Below are positions 44,019 to 53,700 of a stretch of DNA of 64,000 nt, in pieces; the stretch's first letter is position 1; every line of letters starts with the position of its first letter. The notes beneath the pieces are model-generated. The model did not search any database, was not told where the DNA came from, and saw only the letters and a program-made list of their open reading frames with translations. This DNA is from an uncultured Sulfitobacter sp. (GTDB taxonomy: Bacteria > Pseudomonadota > Alphaproteobacteria > Rhodobacterales > Rhodobacteraceae), in the NCBI GenBank assembly GCA_947501805.1, contig CANMXJ010000017.1, forward strand, positions 1-64,000. The letters run 5' to 3'. Made by a program: the position numbers and the translations under genes.

Positions 44019-45047
44019 TCAGTAACGGCTCTCATTCTTGATGCCTCCAATCAAATTGATCTGATCAACACCCATCGGTGCCATATCTTCCATGATCGTC
44101 ATGAAATCAGCGTTTACCAGTTTCTTGGCCCGTTCCAGCAGGATGGGCACAGGGCTGGAAGGTTCGTTGCGCTGGTAATAGCTGATGATCCGGTCCAGCG
44201 TGTTGGACACATCGTTTGCTGAATTGATTGCGCCCGCGCCACTGCCTGCTTTGGCAGGCGCACCGTCTGCGCCTTCTGTCTCGCCCTCTTCCTCCTGAGC
44301 ACTGTCACCAACATCCACCCCCATTTGGTCCGACAGCCGCCTGGTCAACTGCTGAAGCGTCTTCTGGACTTCTTCAAGGTCAGGCCCCTGTCCGGGCGTC
44401 TTTTCAACAAAGAGAGCATCTATCGCCTTGAGGTCTTCCTGCGCTGCATTTGTTGCCGCCAAGAACTCTTGCAGTTTCTCGGTGTCGCTGTCTTGGAACG
44501 CGGCGTGTACAGAGGTGCTGTCGGGAATGTCGGTCATGTTTGCCGGCGTGGGGATTGTCCCGTCGGCAATCTCGATCATCCGCAAGCTCATCTTGCCGAA
44601 CGTCCGGCTGTCCGTGAGGGGGGCGTGGCGCAATGCGCGGATCACTGTATCCGCCCCGTTAAATCCCTGAACCGCATTGATGCGCATGGTCGGATCATTG
44701 TCATCATCTGCATCCAGCTCCGGATGGCAGCTGTCCCAGTAGGTTTCGAGACATCCGCGTACAAATGCTGTCGCTTCGGCGAAACCCGCCAACCCCCGCG
44801 TGTGCAGGACTGCTTCTGCATAAAATACCGCTGCGCGGATGTCGTGGCTCTCTGCCAGAACCGCCTCGGCCTTGCTGACCACATCTGCATAGTCAGGATC
44901 TTCGGCCTCAAGTATCTTGTCGCCTTCCTGACGTTCCTCACCGGGCTGCGCGGCAAGCTCCATCTCCATGAAAGCGGGATCATACTCAAGGTTCTCACCG
45001 CTTGGAGCATCGTCTCCATGGGATTCGAGTAGCTTAGAAACGTCCAT
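44019..45047 (-). CDS. tssA: T6SS assembly protein TssA
   Basis: A 342-residue TssA. The ImpA N-terminal domain is clear (LLESHGDDAPSGENLEYDPA, ILEAEDPDYADVVSKAEAVL, TYWDSCHPELDADDDNDPTM). The C-terminal part holds FDRIISYYQRNEPSSPVPIL-like sequence (LDRIISYYQRNEPSSPVPIL), which marks the short-type TssA that caps the growing sheath or baseplate. ATG 45,047 follows GGGGGA. It is the first gene of the minus-strand T6SS operon. Confidence 0.92.
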   Translation of the reverse strand: MDVSKLLESHGDDAPSGENLEYDPAFMEMELAAQPGEERQEGDKILEAEDPDYADVVSKAEAVLAESHDIRAAVFYAEAVLHTRGLAGFAEATAFVRGCLETYWDSCHPELDADDDNDPTMRINAVQGFNGADTVIRALRHAPLTDSRTFGKMSLRMIEIADGTIPTPANMTDIPDSTSVHAAFQDSDTEKLQEFLAATNAAQEDLKAIDALFVEKTPGQGPDLEEVQKTLQQLTRRLSDQMGVDVGDSAQEEEGETEGADGAPAKAGSGAGAINSANDVSNTLDRIISYYQRNEPSSPVPILLERAKKLVNADFMTIMEDMAPMGVDQINLIGGIKNESRY

Positions 45048-45264
45048 CTGGGTCCCCCATAGGTCGCGCACATGATGATCGCAGGCAGCGTATCATTTCA
45101 AATTTATGTATCACAAAATATCGCAAACAGTTCAAAAAAAACAATAAAACAAGAATAACCTTCCACCATAATTGCGCGAAAGTAAATGCAGGCTTGACCA
45201 ATAGACAGCCTTATCGTCTTTTTTATGTCAATGGTTTTCTTTCAAAAACAGCAAGGAATACAGT
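45048..45264. promoter_or_regulatory. AT-rich divergent promoter region of the T6SS operon and the 491-residue protein operon
   Basis: A 217-base AT-rich gap between two diverging operons. On the minus strand, TTGAAC (45,135-45,130) and GATACA (45,112-45,107) are 17 bases apart, a possible sigma-70-type promoter for tssA. A perfect TTGACA (45,231-45,226, minus strand) also exists without a good partner. TTGAC at 45,194 and GTCAA at 45,227 form a short inverted repeat that could be an operator. All assignments are by eye. Confidence 0.4.
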
Positions 45265-46740
45265 TTGGCCTATGCACCGATGGACAGTGATGATCTGAAA
45301 AATATGGTGTTGATGGGCAAGAAACGCACCATGAATTTCGCCTATAACCCCGGTCCCAGAGGTGCGGATCTGCTGATCATCGACCGCCTGAAAGCACCCG
45401 AAGTGTTGGGGCGGCTGGCCAAGAAACACGGCGCAGGCAAAAAAATCGCGATGGGCACTTTTGTTCTCAAGCGCAAGGAAATCACATTAACCGTCAGCGC
45501 AGAAATTCCGGATCTGGCCCGCAAATTCCGCAAATATCTCAAGACGCTGGACTTCTCCTTTACTGTCGAAGTGATTGATCAAGACGGTGCCCTAGTGCAA
45601 CTCGAGCTGAGCGACGACACATTGCAGGATGGTCGACAACCTGCGGCAAATCAGGCTGATGTTCCGGTTAGCGAAGAAGATACTGCCACCGCCACGCAGG
45701 TTCAGACACTGACCGGCAGATTGCGTGCACTGCAAAGCCCCATTGTCAAACTCAGTGCTGAGGGTGCGCCGCAAATGAAAGCCATTGCCGACGTTGTGAA
45801 ACTGCTCAAGGCCGGAAAGCTGGCTGAAGCCGACATAGCACTTGCCAAGATCGAAGACAGTATTTCCACCAAAGCGGATCACCCAGCGTCAGGGTTTGAC
45901 ACCCGTTCTTTCGTCGCCCGTGCAGGTTCCTTGCAAGCGGTCCTGAAAGATCGAAACGACGCAGAGACACATCACGTCAAAGTTCATTTGGTACAAGCCC
46001 TTACCGCACTCAAGGCGCGCGACTTTGCCTCTGCGCAGACGGCGCTAACAACCGCTGAAAAGACATTGAAAGGGTTGCCAAACAAGCCCGTGATCCAGCC
46101 AGATCGAACCCCGCCCCATTCACAAAAGAAATGGGCCGCAGTCATTGCGCCGCTACAGGCCCGCGTCGAAGCGGCACAGCACTCCGCAGCAGGTGATCCA
46201 AAAGCAATAGCCCGCGCGTTTGATCTGGCAAAATCGCAGGCCGATGCGGGCGATTTTGACAGCGCAGTCGCTACTGCCAAAACAGCTGTCAGGCTGCTCA
46301 AGACGGCCGCCAGCATACCCACAGAAATGCCCACTGAGGCTCAACTAAACACAGTCTCTTATGCCAAATCCCTTTTAAACTGGGTTGAGACCCGCCATCG
46401 CTTGCAGGCCCAACTGGACAAACTGCGCATGGCCATTAAGCTCCAGACCGAAGGTGTCGAAGGACTGGAGGACATCGCACAGAATACATCGGTCCTGTTT
46501 GACTACCTCGATGAATTGGATACCTCACTTGAAACCACGCTTGAAGCGCTGAGTGAAACGCCGGACGGGACCATTCGCGAGAAACTCAAAGACGACGCCA
46601 TAAAGGTGATCGGTACCTATCGCACAACTCTCGATACCGATTTTTTTAAGGCTGTCGATGACAACGGCTTTACCAAGACAACAATCCGCAGCACCGCCAT
46701 TGACGCATTGAACACTGTTGAAACGGCACTTTCTGCTTAG
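45265..46740 (+). CDS. unrecognised 491-residue helical-repeat protein (TTG start)
   Basis: A cytoplasmic protein without signal peptide. The start is probably TTG 45,265 because AAGGA (45,253-45,257) is 7 bases upstream; the first ATG (45,280) would be 22 bases away. Residues 1-115 form a mixed alpha/beta domain (NMVLMGKKRTMNFAYNPG, MGTFVLKRKEITLTVS). The rest is helical with recurring units such as VVKLLKAGKLAEADIALAKI and LKARDFASAQTALTTAEKTL, a style shared with the giant protein at 50,740-55,842. No family recognised. It heads the operon with the ExbB/ExbD genes. Confidence 0.6.
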   Translation: MAYAPMDSDDLKNMVLMGKKRTMNFAYNPGPRGADLLIIDRLKAPEVLGRLAKKHGAGKKIAMGTFVLKRKEITLTVSAEIPDLARKFRKYLKTLDFSFTVEVIDQDGALVQLELSDDTLQDGRQPAANQADVPVSEEDTATATQVQTLTGRLRALQSPIVKLSAEGAPQMKAIADVVKLLKAGKLAEADIALAKIEDSISTKADHPASGFDTRSFVARAGSLQAVLKDRNDAETHHVKVHLVQALTALKARDFASAQTALTTAEKTLKGLPNKPVIQPDRTPPHSQKKWAAVIAPLQARVEAAQHSAAGDPKAIARAFDLAKSQADAGDFDSAVATAKTAVRLLKTAASIPTEMPTEAQLNTVSYAKSLLNWVETRHRLQAQLDKLRMAIKLQTEGVEGLEDIAQNTSVLFDYLDELDTSLETTLEALSETPDGTIREKLKDDAIKVIGTYRTTLDTDFFKAVDDNGFTKTTIRSTAIDALNTVETALSA

Positions 46741-46759
46741 ACATTTGAACGGATCACTT

Positions 46760-47191
46760 ATGAATTTTCGAAAACCTATAGCGACCTTGGCGTTGATTAT
46801 CTGTGCCATAACCCCAATCGCGACCACCGCCCAGACCACCGGCGGCCTCACCGTTGAACTTAACAAGGTCGAGCCCTCCGACAATGGCGGATGCAGCGCG
46901 TTTTTCCTGTTTCGCAACGGGACCAAAAATAGCTTTGACGGTTTTGAAATGTCCCTTGCCATTCTGGACACCAACGGAGTGATTGACCGCCTCCTGTCCA
47001 TCGACGCAGCCCCCCTGCCCGTCAGCCGCACAACCCTGAAACTGTTCGAAGTTCCAGAAATCGCCTGCGCCGATATTTCGGAAATCCTGCTGCATGATCT
47101 CACCTCATGCAAACCGCAAAACGCCCAAGAAATGGACTGCTTTCCGATCCTGACCCTGCAAAGCCGCGCGCCAGTCGCGCTGGTCAAATAG
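46760..47191 (+). CDS. small secreted protein of unknown function
   Basis: A 143-residue protein with a clear signal peptide ([23 protein letters not shown]). The mature part is a compact beta-type domain with four cysteines ([28 protein letters not shown]) that could form disulphides in the periplasm. No family is recognised. It lies between the 491-residue protein and exbB, 2 bases before the latter, so it is probably a periplasmic partner of the energised complex. Confidence 0.65.
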   Translation: MNFRKPIATLALIICAITPIATTAQTTGGLTVELNKVEPSDNGGCSAFFLFRNGTKNSFDGFEMSLAILDTNGVIDRLLSIDAAPLPVSRTTLKLFEVPEIACADISEILLHDLTSCKPQNAQEMDCFPILTLQSRAPVALVK

Positions 47192-47193
47192 AA

Positions 47194-47820
47194 ATGTCAT
47201 TTGATCTCACGTCTATGGGTCCGGGCGGCATAATCATCATTGTCCTGCTGACGTTATCCGCGCTCTCCATCGCCTTGATTGTGGTCAAGACCGTGCAATT
47301 GATGCCAGCGCGCTCCGGTACGGCACGGCGCGAGAACGCGCTAAAAGAATGGGCGGCGGGCAACAAGGACCAAGCCCGCGCAACCGTGGCTGTGGGGAAA
47401 AGCCCGGCCGATCGCGTCATGTCCTACGCAATGAAGTCCCTGATAGACGGTTTCACAGGCCCGGCATTGCACACTGAACTGCTGCGCCGCGGGAATGAAG
47501 AGTTCGCAAAGATGAACAGCCTGATCCGCGTTCTTGAATTGATCGCCATGATCAGTCCGCTTCTGGGCTTGCTTGGCACTGTTCTTGGTATGATTGTCTC
47601 GTTTCAGGCACTCGAAATGGCGCAGGGGGCCGCAAACGCATCGGTGCTTGCGGGCGGCATCTGGCAGGCTTTGCTTACAACTGCTGTCGGCTTGCTGGTC
47701 GCTATTCCTGCGGCTGTTGCCGCGACATTGCTATCTGCCCGTGCTGAAAGTGGTGCGCAGATGATTGAAAACGCCGTTGGCCGCCTGATGCTTGTCGAAG
47801 AAAACCCGAACGCCGCCTGA
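47194..47820 (+). CDS. ExbB/TolQ/MotA-family proton-channel protein
   Basis: A 208-residue inner-membrane protein with three membrane helices in the family order: [20 protein letters not shown] near the N-terminus, then [20 protein letters not shown] and [20 protein letters not shown]. These pentamers form a proton-driven motor with an ExbD dimer. ATG 47,194 is chosen by length and by its position 2 bases after the upstream stop; a longer frame exists. Partner genes follow immediately. Confidence 0.9.
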   Translation: MSFDLTSMGPGGIIIIVLLTLSALSIALIVVKTVQLMPARSGTARRENALKEWAAGNKDQARATVAVGKSPADRVMSYAMKSLIDGFTGPALHTELLRRGNEEFAKMNSLIRVLELIAMISPLLGLLGTVLGMIVSFQALEMAQGAANASVLAGGIWQALLTTAVGLLVAIPAAVAATLLSARAESGAQMIENAVGRLMLVEENPNAA

Positions 47821-47848
47821 CACCACCCTGAAACGCGGAAATCCTGCC

Positions 47849-48283
47849 ATGCCAGACACACCCGCCCTGATCCTGAGACGCCCGCGCCCACCGCGCGCGC
47901 TGATCTCCTTGGTGGCGATGATCGACGTCCTGTTGATCCTGCTGGTGTTCTTTATGGTGACGTCCACGTACCTTAACCTCGATATGATCCCCGCCGTTTC
48001 GCAGAACAACACCGCGCGCGCGCAAGGCACGTCACAGACAGCATCCACACCGCTGCTGATCCGCATCGGCGCGGAGGGTGCGCCGGTGATCCTTGGTCAA
48101 ACGCTTGCCCTGTCAGATCTTGAGGTGCTCCTGCGCAATCGTTTGGCATCAGAACCAACACTTCCTGTGATGATCCTGCCCACGGGCGTGGCCCGAACCC
48201 AAGCGCTTGTAAGCGTCATGGATACGGCCACGCGGGCTGGCGCGCGTCAGGTACGTGTGATCCGACTTGAGGCACGACCATGA
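47849..48283 (+). CDS. ExbD/TolR-family protein, first copy
   Basis: A 144-residue protein with one N-terminal membrane helix carrying the essential aspartate (SLVAMIDVLLILLVFFMVTS) and a periplasmic domain. ATG 47,849 is chosen by family length. The stop overlaps the start of the second ExbD by 4 bases. Two different ExbD partners are common in TolQRA/ExbBDD-like gliding and stator systems. Confidence 0.88.
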   Translation: MPDTPALILRRPRPPRALISLVAMIDVLLILLVFFMVTSTYLNLDMIPAVSQNNTARAQGTSQTASTPLLIRIGAEGAPVILGQTLALSDLEVLLRNRLASEPTLPVMILPTGVARTQALVSVMDTATRAGARQVRVIRLEARP

Positions 48284-48678
48284 GGCTTACCCGTCCTCCT
48301 GCGCGCCAAGCCCCCGAAACGATCATCGCACTGATTGACGTTGTGTTCTTTCTTCTGGTCTTTTTCATGTTGATCGGACGCATGGATGCAACTGCCCCCT
48401 TTGCGGTATCACCTCCTGTCGCCACAACAGGATCGGATATGCCCGCTGGCGGCATCACCCTGTCCGTCAGCGCGACGGGCGCTATGGCAATAGATGGCGT
48501 TCCCTCCAGCGATCCGCAGACCGCCCTTTTAGAACAGGTCAAAGTCGCCCCCGACACGCTGATCCGCATCAACGCGCATCACGCTGCCGAATTGCGCCAT
48601 ATCCTGCCTTTGATTGCTGTCCTTGAAGCCGCAGGGGCGGGGGATGTGGCCCTTGTCGTGACACCCGCGTCACCATGA
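48280..48678 (+). CDS. ExbD/TolR-family protein, second copy
   Basis: A 132-residue protein with the membrane helix IIALIDVVFFLLVFFMLIG, again with the proton-relay aspartate, and a short periplasmic domain (GAMAIDGVPSSDPQTALLEQ). It overlaps both neighbours by 4 bases, so translation of the motor genes is tightly coupled. Confidence 0.88.
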   Translation: MRLTRPPARQAPETIIALIDVVFFLLVFFMLIGRMDATAPFAVSPPVATTGSDMPAGGITLSVSATGAMAIDGVPSSDPQTALLEQVKVAPDTLIRINAHHAAELRHILPLIAVLEAAGAGDVALVVTPASP

Positions 48679-50042
48679 AAACAACACCGGGCATATGGGT
48701 CATAGGACTGGTCATATCAGCCGTGATACATCTCGGTGCAGGTGCCGGATTGTTGGCCGCCTTGCAACCGCAACCAACGCCTGATCAACCCGTTCCGAAA
48801 ACCCGCCTTACCGTCGAGGCACAAGACGTCAGGCGCAGCGCGGCAAAAGAACAGGCACCACAAAGCGAAAACACCGCGTCTCAGGCACCCTCGGATGTCG
48901 CCCTGAATGCAGGTGCGATTGCACAATCTGCTGCGGCCTCTCTTGCGGTTCCCCTGCGCCGCACGCCCGCGCAAGACCCGCAAACCCTGTCAAAACCAAC
49001 ACCATCCACAGCCCTGCCCGCCGCCGTTGTTCCCGTCACGGTGACGCCTGCTGCCAAGACAGTGCAAACCGATCCGCAACAAACGGTTCAAACAGCCTCC
49101 CTGCTTGCTCCCGTTACGGCAGACCTGCAAATCCCCCGACCTGACAAACTGCCAAAGACCAACCCGGAGAGTACCGTTGCACTTTCTCAAGTGCCGCAAA
49201 AGCACGAAACATCCGCACAAGTACCCAAGGGCACATCGTCCAAAGCCGTTCTTGCATTTCCTACCGAAGGCAAAATAGATCCGGTATCGCTCGCGGCTTT
49301 CCAGGGCTTTATGCAATCTGAGGACACAAGCAGTACCGATATCAGGGACAGCCTGTCTGCGGCGCTTTCTGTTCCCTGTGCGCGCATGCAGGTGACGTTT
49401 AATCCTGAAACCACCACCCTGCAATTGACCGGCCATGTGCCGGACACAAGCCAGCGGACCCGTGTCCTTGCTGTCCTTCAATCGCAAATGGGCACCGATA
49501 TTGACGTCGCTGACAACCTGTTGATCCTTCCCGCCCCACAATGTGCAGCCTTATCCGGGATCGCCAACACCGGTCTGCCCCAATCCACGGACCAGATCAC
49601 CAATCCCATGATTGTTGGCGAAAACACCCATGCCCGTGCCTTCCACTATACCGCAGGCGATTCACTTGTGATCGAACTCACCGCGCCCGATTATCCTGCT
49701 TTTGTCTATGTCGATTACTTTGATGCAGACGGGAACGTGATCCATCTGGCTCCAAACAGCAGTACACCTTTGCAAAAAATCGACGCCAAGGCGCCGTTGC
49801 AAATCGGTGCGCGCGCCGCTGGCCAACCAGGTCTGTTTGTCACCATCGGTCCGCCCTTTGGTCAGGAAATAGCAGCTGCATTTGCATCTTCCGTGCCGCT
49901 CTATGATGGCAATCGCCCTTTGATAGAGCCTGCTGAACCCTATCTTGTCTGGCTCAGGTCCCGTGTCGCCGAAGCGCGTGCCACTCACGAGGATTTTAAA
50001 GGCGAATGGGTCTATTTCTTTGTGACAACCAGCGCCGGTTAA
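48675..50042 (+). CDS. TonB-like energiser protein with BON-like and DUF4384-like periplasmic module
   Basis: A 455-residue protein. One N-terminal membrane helix (WVIGLVISAVIHLGAGAGLL, with the His typical of TonB/TolA anchors) is followed by a long Ala/Pro/Gln-rich periplasmic spacer to about 200. A BON-like domain follows (about 215-300: VTFNPETTTLQLTGHVPD, DIDVADNLLIL). The C-terminal part is DUF4384-like (about 315-450: AFHYTAGDSLVIELTAPDYP, YVDYFDADGNVIHLAPNSS). A true TonB C-terminal domain is absent. The same two-part module, including GHVP and GNV-H-L/M-x-PN, is seen in the PpkA ectodomain. It ends 5 bases from the convergent CpXC gene. Confidence 0.7.
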   Translation: MKTTPGIWVIGLVISAVIHLGAGAGLLAALQPQPTPDQPVPKTRLTVEAQDVRRSAAKEQAPQSENTASQAPSDVALNAGAIAQSAAASLAVPLRRTPAQDPQTLSKPTPSTALPAAVVPVTVTPAAKTVQTDPQQTVQTASLLAPVTADLQIPRPDKLPKTNPESTVALSQVPQKHETSAQVPKGTSSKAVLAFPTEGKIDPVSLAAFQGFMQSEDTSSTDIRDSLSAALSVPCARMQVTFNPETTTLQLTGHVPDTSQRTRVLAVLQSQMGTDIDVADNLLILPAPQCAALSGIANTGLPQSTDQITNPMIVGENTHARAFHYTAGDSLVIELTAPDYPAFVYVDYFDADGNVIHLAPNSSTPLQKIDAKAPLQIGARAAGQPGLFVTIGPPFGQEIAAAFASSVPLYDGNRPLIEPAEPYLVWLRSRVAEARATHEDFKGEWVYFFVTTSAG

Positions 50043-50047
50043 TCAGG

Positions 50048-50740
50048 TCAGGCCGCGTCGCGGCCTTCACCCAGATACAGCTTTTGCGCATCCACAAACA
50101 AACCATTTGTCAGACGTTCGCCGATTCCGGTCCAGCCGTCCATGTTATTGCAAATCTCCGTCAACAGGGCCCGATCCGCTTGGAATTGCTGCAAGACGGT
50201 TTCACTTGTTGTCTCAATCCACGCGAATACCAATGCCCGTTCATCCAGATCAACAACCCGTAACTCGACACCGGGACGCATCGGGGCTTGTGGCAAACGC
50301 CGCATCAGATCGAGTTTGAGCATCTCGACCAAAAGGTCATCCAGCTTGTTTTGCCGTAACAACAGTTTCTCGCGCAGTCCGGGCCAACCAAATACCACTC
50401 TTGGTTGCAACAAGCCGCCAATCGCGCGGGTTGCGTCGGATGCACCGTAACTCTGTACAAACAGCGCATAGGCTTCATCCTCAAGTGTCAGAAAACGAGC
50501 GATCTGTCGCGATGGATAAACAGCCAACCAGAGCCCCGACTCTACATCCAGATAATTCAGCATCGGCTCAAGCCGCAGTCCTTTGCCGCAAGACGGGCAA
50601 TTCACCTTCTGGAAGGTGTCCGCCAATATCTCGTCGCGCAGATCAGGACGGCGATCCGCATTCACGCTGCTTGCCACTTGAAAATCCGTTGTTGTCCCGC
50701 AAGCCGGACATGTGAGCATCGTCATTTCAAAACGTGACAT
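50048..50740 (-). CDS. CpXC-domain zinc-ribbon protein
   Basis: A 230-residue cytoplasmic protein with two CPxCG knuckles, TCPACGTTTDF near residue 10 and NCPSCGKGLRLEP near 47, the mark of the CpXC domain (function unknown). The C-terminal half is helical (GLREKLLLRQNKLDDLLVEM). Start ATG 50,740 overlaps the stop of the giant protein by one base (TAATG) with AAAGAGG upstream, so the two are translationally coupled and likely act together. Confidence 0.8.
   Translation of the reverse strand: MSRFEMTMLTCPACGTTTDFQVASSVNADRRPDLRDEILADTFQKVNCPSCGKGLRLEPMLNYLDVESGLWLAVYPSRQIARFLTLEDEAYALFVQSYGASDATRAIGGLLQPRVVFGWPGLREKLLLRQNKLDDLLVEMLKLDLMRRLPQAPMRPGVELRVVDLDERALVFAWIETTSETVLQQFQADRALLTEICNNMDGWTGIGERLTNGLFVDAQKLYLGEGRDAA
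50050..50066. terminator. GC-rich hairpin at the convergent junction
   Basis: AGGCCGCG-T-CGCGGCCT is a 17-base near-perfect palindrome at the junction of the converging tonB-like and CpXC genes; it is within the last codons of the CpXC gene. It could serve as a bidirectional terminator, although no T-run follows on either strand. Confidence 0.35.
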
Positions 50741-53700
50741 TACGCGTCCTCTTTCATGCAAAGCGCCTTGATCTCGTCGCGGTGAGGATGGTTGTCATTG
50801 AGCCGGCCACTGCTCATCGCGGCGAACAACTCCGAAAACCACTCAGCGGGCCCGCGGAACTGGTAGCCCGAAACCGCAAGTTTACGCGCACTGGTCAGAT
50901 ACCTGCACCAGTCATTTTTATAACTCTCCACGTATGTGTATTTGCCGATCGTACAGGCGTCCGCAATGCTCGCCGACAACCACGGCGTGTTACTGCTGCG
51001 CGCACGGTCCACGAACATGCGACATGCTTCCATCCGGCGCGCCCATTCATCCGGGCCACAGTTCACCGGTTGTGGCACAGGTAATTTGCTGCCCGGTCTG
51101 GCCCGCATATACTCGGCGACATAATCCGCATCAAATTCAAATTCTCTGGCAATGTTCGCCGCCGGTTCTTGCACATTAGTGCCGTAAACCTTCCACCCTG
51201 CCAGCCGCTCGCCGTTCTTTTTCATAAAGCCCAGTTTGTCATCCACCGCATGCGCGACTTCACGTAATGCGTTCCAGCTAATGACGGTGCGGGACTCACC
51301 GTCTTTCGGAATCGCATTGGGGTCCACAACACCGATTTCATGCTCAAGTGCATCTGCATCGATGCCGGGTGAAACGTCCTCCCCCTCTCGCCTGATGACA
51401 TTCTTGCCCTCTGGATCGAATGTGGATTCTGTTTGTTCCCCGACGGGTTGCTGAAAGCCGAGTATGCTGTCGTCGTCCAACGTTTTGCTTGGCGGCAGCT
51501 TGGCTATCTCTTTGTAGAACCGCCCGATGTTGGGCGCAGGTAAGTGTATAGCGTCATCGCCAACAGGATTGTCCCCCGCGCCACTGCCAGAATTTTGCAG
51601 TTCAAGCTTACAACCAAAGCGCGCCTCGAACGCCACGGCCATGATCTCGCGCTGGACCGATACATCAAGTGCAGCGACCATATCGTCAAACATTTCCATA
51701 CCTTCTGCCGTCTCAAGAATGGCTTCCAGTTGTTTGACTGTCGGTTTCTTGTTGATCATCAAGGTCGCGCGCATCTTGGCCAGATCAAGCTGGCGTTGGG
51801 CCTGCTCCAACTCTGCCAATGCAGCCGCATGTTTGCGGTCGCCCGCGCGGGCTGCCGCCGTCGCCAATAATTTTCGTGCTTCCGTCAACTCATTGCGCAT
51901 CAGATGGCGCAATTTGTGTTTTTCCAGACGGGTCAGGGTTTTTTCAATTGGTCCAAGTTTCTTGAGGTAATCGCGGTGCGCATCAATTACTTTGCGCAGG
52001 TCACGCAAGGATGAAATTGTGTCCTCAAGATCAACTTGGGTCTGGGCGCGATATGATCTGGAGCGCCGTGCCGTTGTCATCGATACTTCTAATGCTGCAA
52101 CCTTTGCACCAATTTCGTCACGTACAAAATCAGCCGCTTTGCCTTTGCTCAACTGGCTGGCCGCCAAGCCACGTGCCATTGCTGCAGTTTCGTTCAACTG
52201 ATCGTATTGCGCCATGATCAATGCCATTTGAACACAGGTGTCGGTTACTTCACGCACATCCCTACGGGCGGCGATGAAATCGTCATTCAGGGTCTCTTCG
52301 GCGCGGTCCAGTTGCGCATCACATTGCAGAATTTCCTGATGCACATAGATCGCTGAAGGCCGTTTCACCATATCCTTGAGGGTTGATCGCGCCTTGCCGA
52401 TAGCAAGGTTCAACTCGCCTGTATCTCCATCCGATATTGTCTTGGTGACAATCACAAGCGCGGCGAAATCCTCGATCGCATCAGAGGTGTCCTGCGCATT
52501 GGTACATTCGCGTTGCAACTCGATATACATCTCTGTTGCGGTCTCGAAATCAAAGCTTTGGGCCAGACGTTGTGCCGTGCGGTCCTTGCCTTCAAGTCGC
52601 ACCAAAAGTGTCTCTATCGCTGGATCGCCAAGCTCCCTGACCTGCTCCAGCGCCTTTTGAGCACGCGATTTTTGCAGCAAATACAGGTCATAGGCATCCA
52701 ACATCGCGGCCGCAGAGTGACAGGACGCGACAAAACCATCCAGCGACTTTGCAGCCCCTGCATAATTGTGCAGCGTGTCCTTTGCCACAGCCGCGTCATA
52801 GGTCTCTCGCAAGGCCAATACAGCACTGTGACCCGGTCCAGCAGCAGCTACATTGCGCACTTCAAGTGCAGTCAATTCCTTTTCACAGGCGATCTTGACC
52901 GGTTGATAAATATCAAAGGCCTCCGCCTTTTTACGTGCTGCCAAGATCATCCAATTGGCGCGGCTTGCGGTATCAAAAGCGACAGGGAAATCACCGCTGG
53001 CAAGCGCTGCGCTGGCTGCATCCATCAGCACCTTTGCCTGTGCCATTTCGACGGCCACAACCGGATGTGTCTGTTCGATAACCTTCAGGTCATTGGCCCG
53101 CGCAAGACTGTCTGCCGCGCGCTTACAGGACAGACATTGATCAACACAAGACCCTGCCAGATCAACCACTTTGGCCGCTTTAGAGACGGCTTGCGCCAAA
53201 TCACGTGCCTCAAAATCCGTGTTCATCTCATCCAGGTTCAACTGCAACGCTGCCGCTTCTTTCCCCAGAAACCCGACAACATCGGGGTCATTGAAAGCCG
53301 CGATAGCCTCAGAACCTTTATCAAGCGCTTCCTTGATCGTTTCCGTGTAGACTGCCAGCGCATCCAGCCCCTGACCCGCAATGGCCTGCGCTTTTCCAAG
53401 CATTTCAATCGCTGCGGCAAAGTCGTTAAGCGGCGCTTTGGCCGCATTTATCGCGGCATCCAGCACATCATCCGCCAATGCGATTTCGGCGTCCGCAACC
53501 CCATCAATGTTTGCGGTTTCGACTTCAAGCATCATGGCCACAGTAGTGTTGCGTTGCGCCTCATAACACGCAGCCGCGGACAGTTTGAACGCGACGTTAT
53601 TACACGCGGCGATGGCTTCATTCAGCGTTGCTTCGGCCTTTTCAAGATCAGAGGTCAGGATCGCCTTGACAGAAACCGCCTTGTCGTCTGCCAGCTTGAG

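Noticed and set aside
48675-50042. Ordinary TonB
   Set aside because: The N-terminal anchor and spacer resemble TonB, but the C-terminal TonB fold is not visible; a BON-like and DUF4384-like module stands in its place and no TonB-dependent receptor is encoded nearby.
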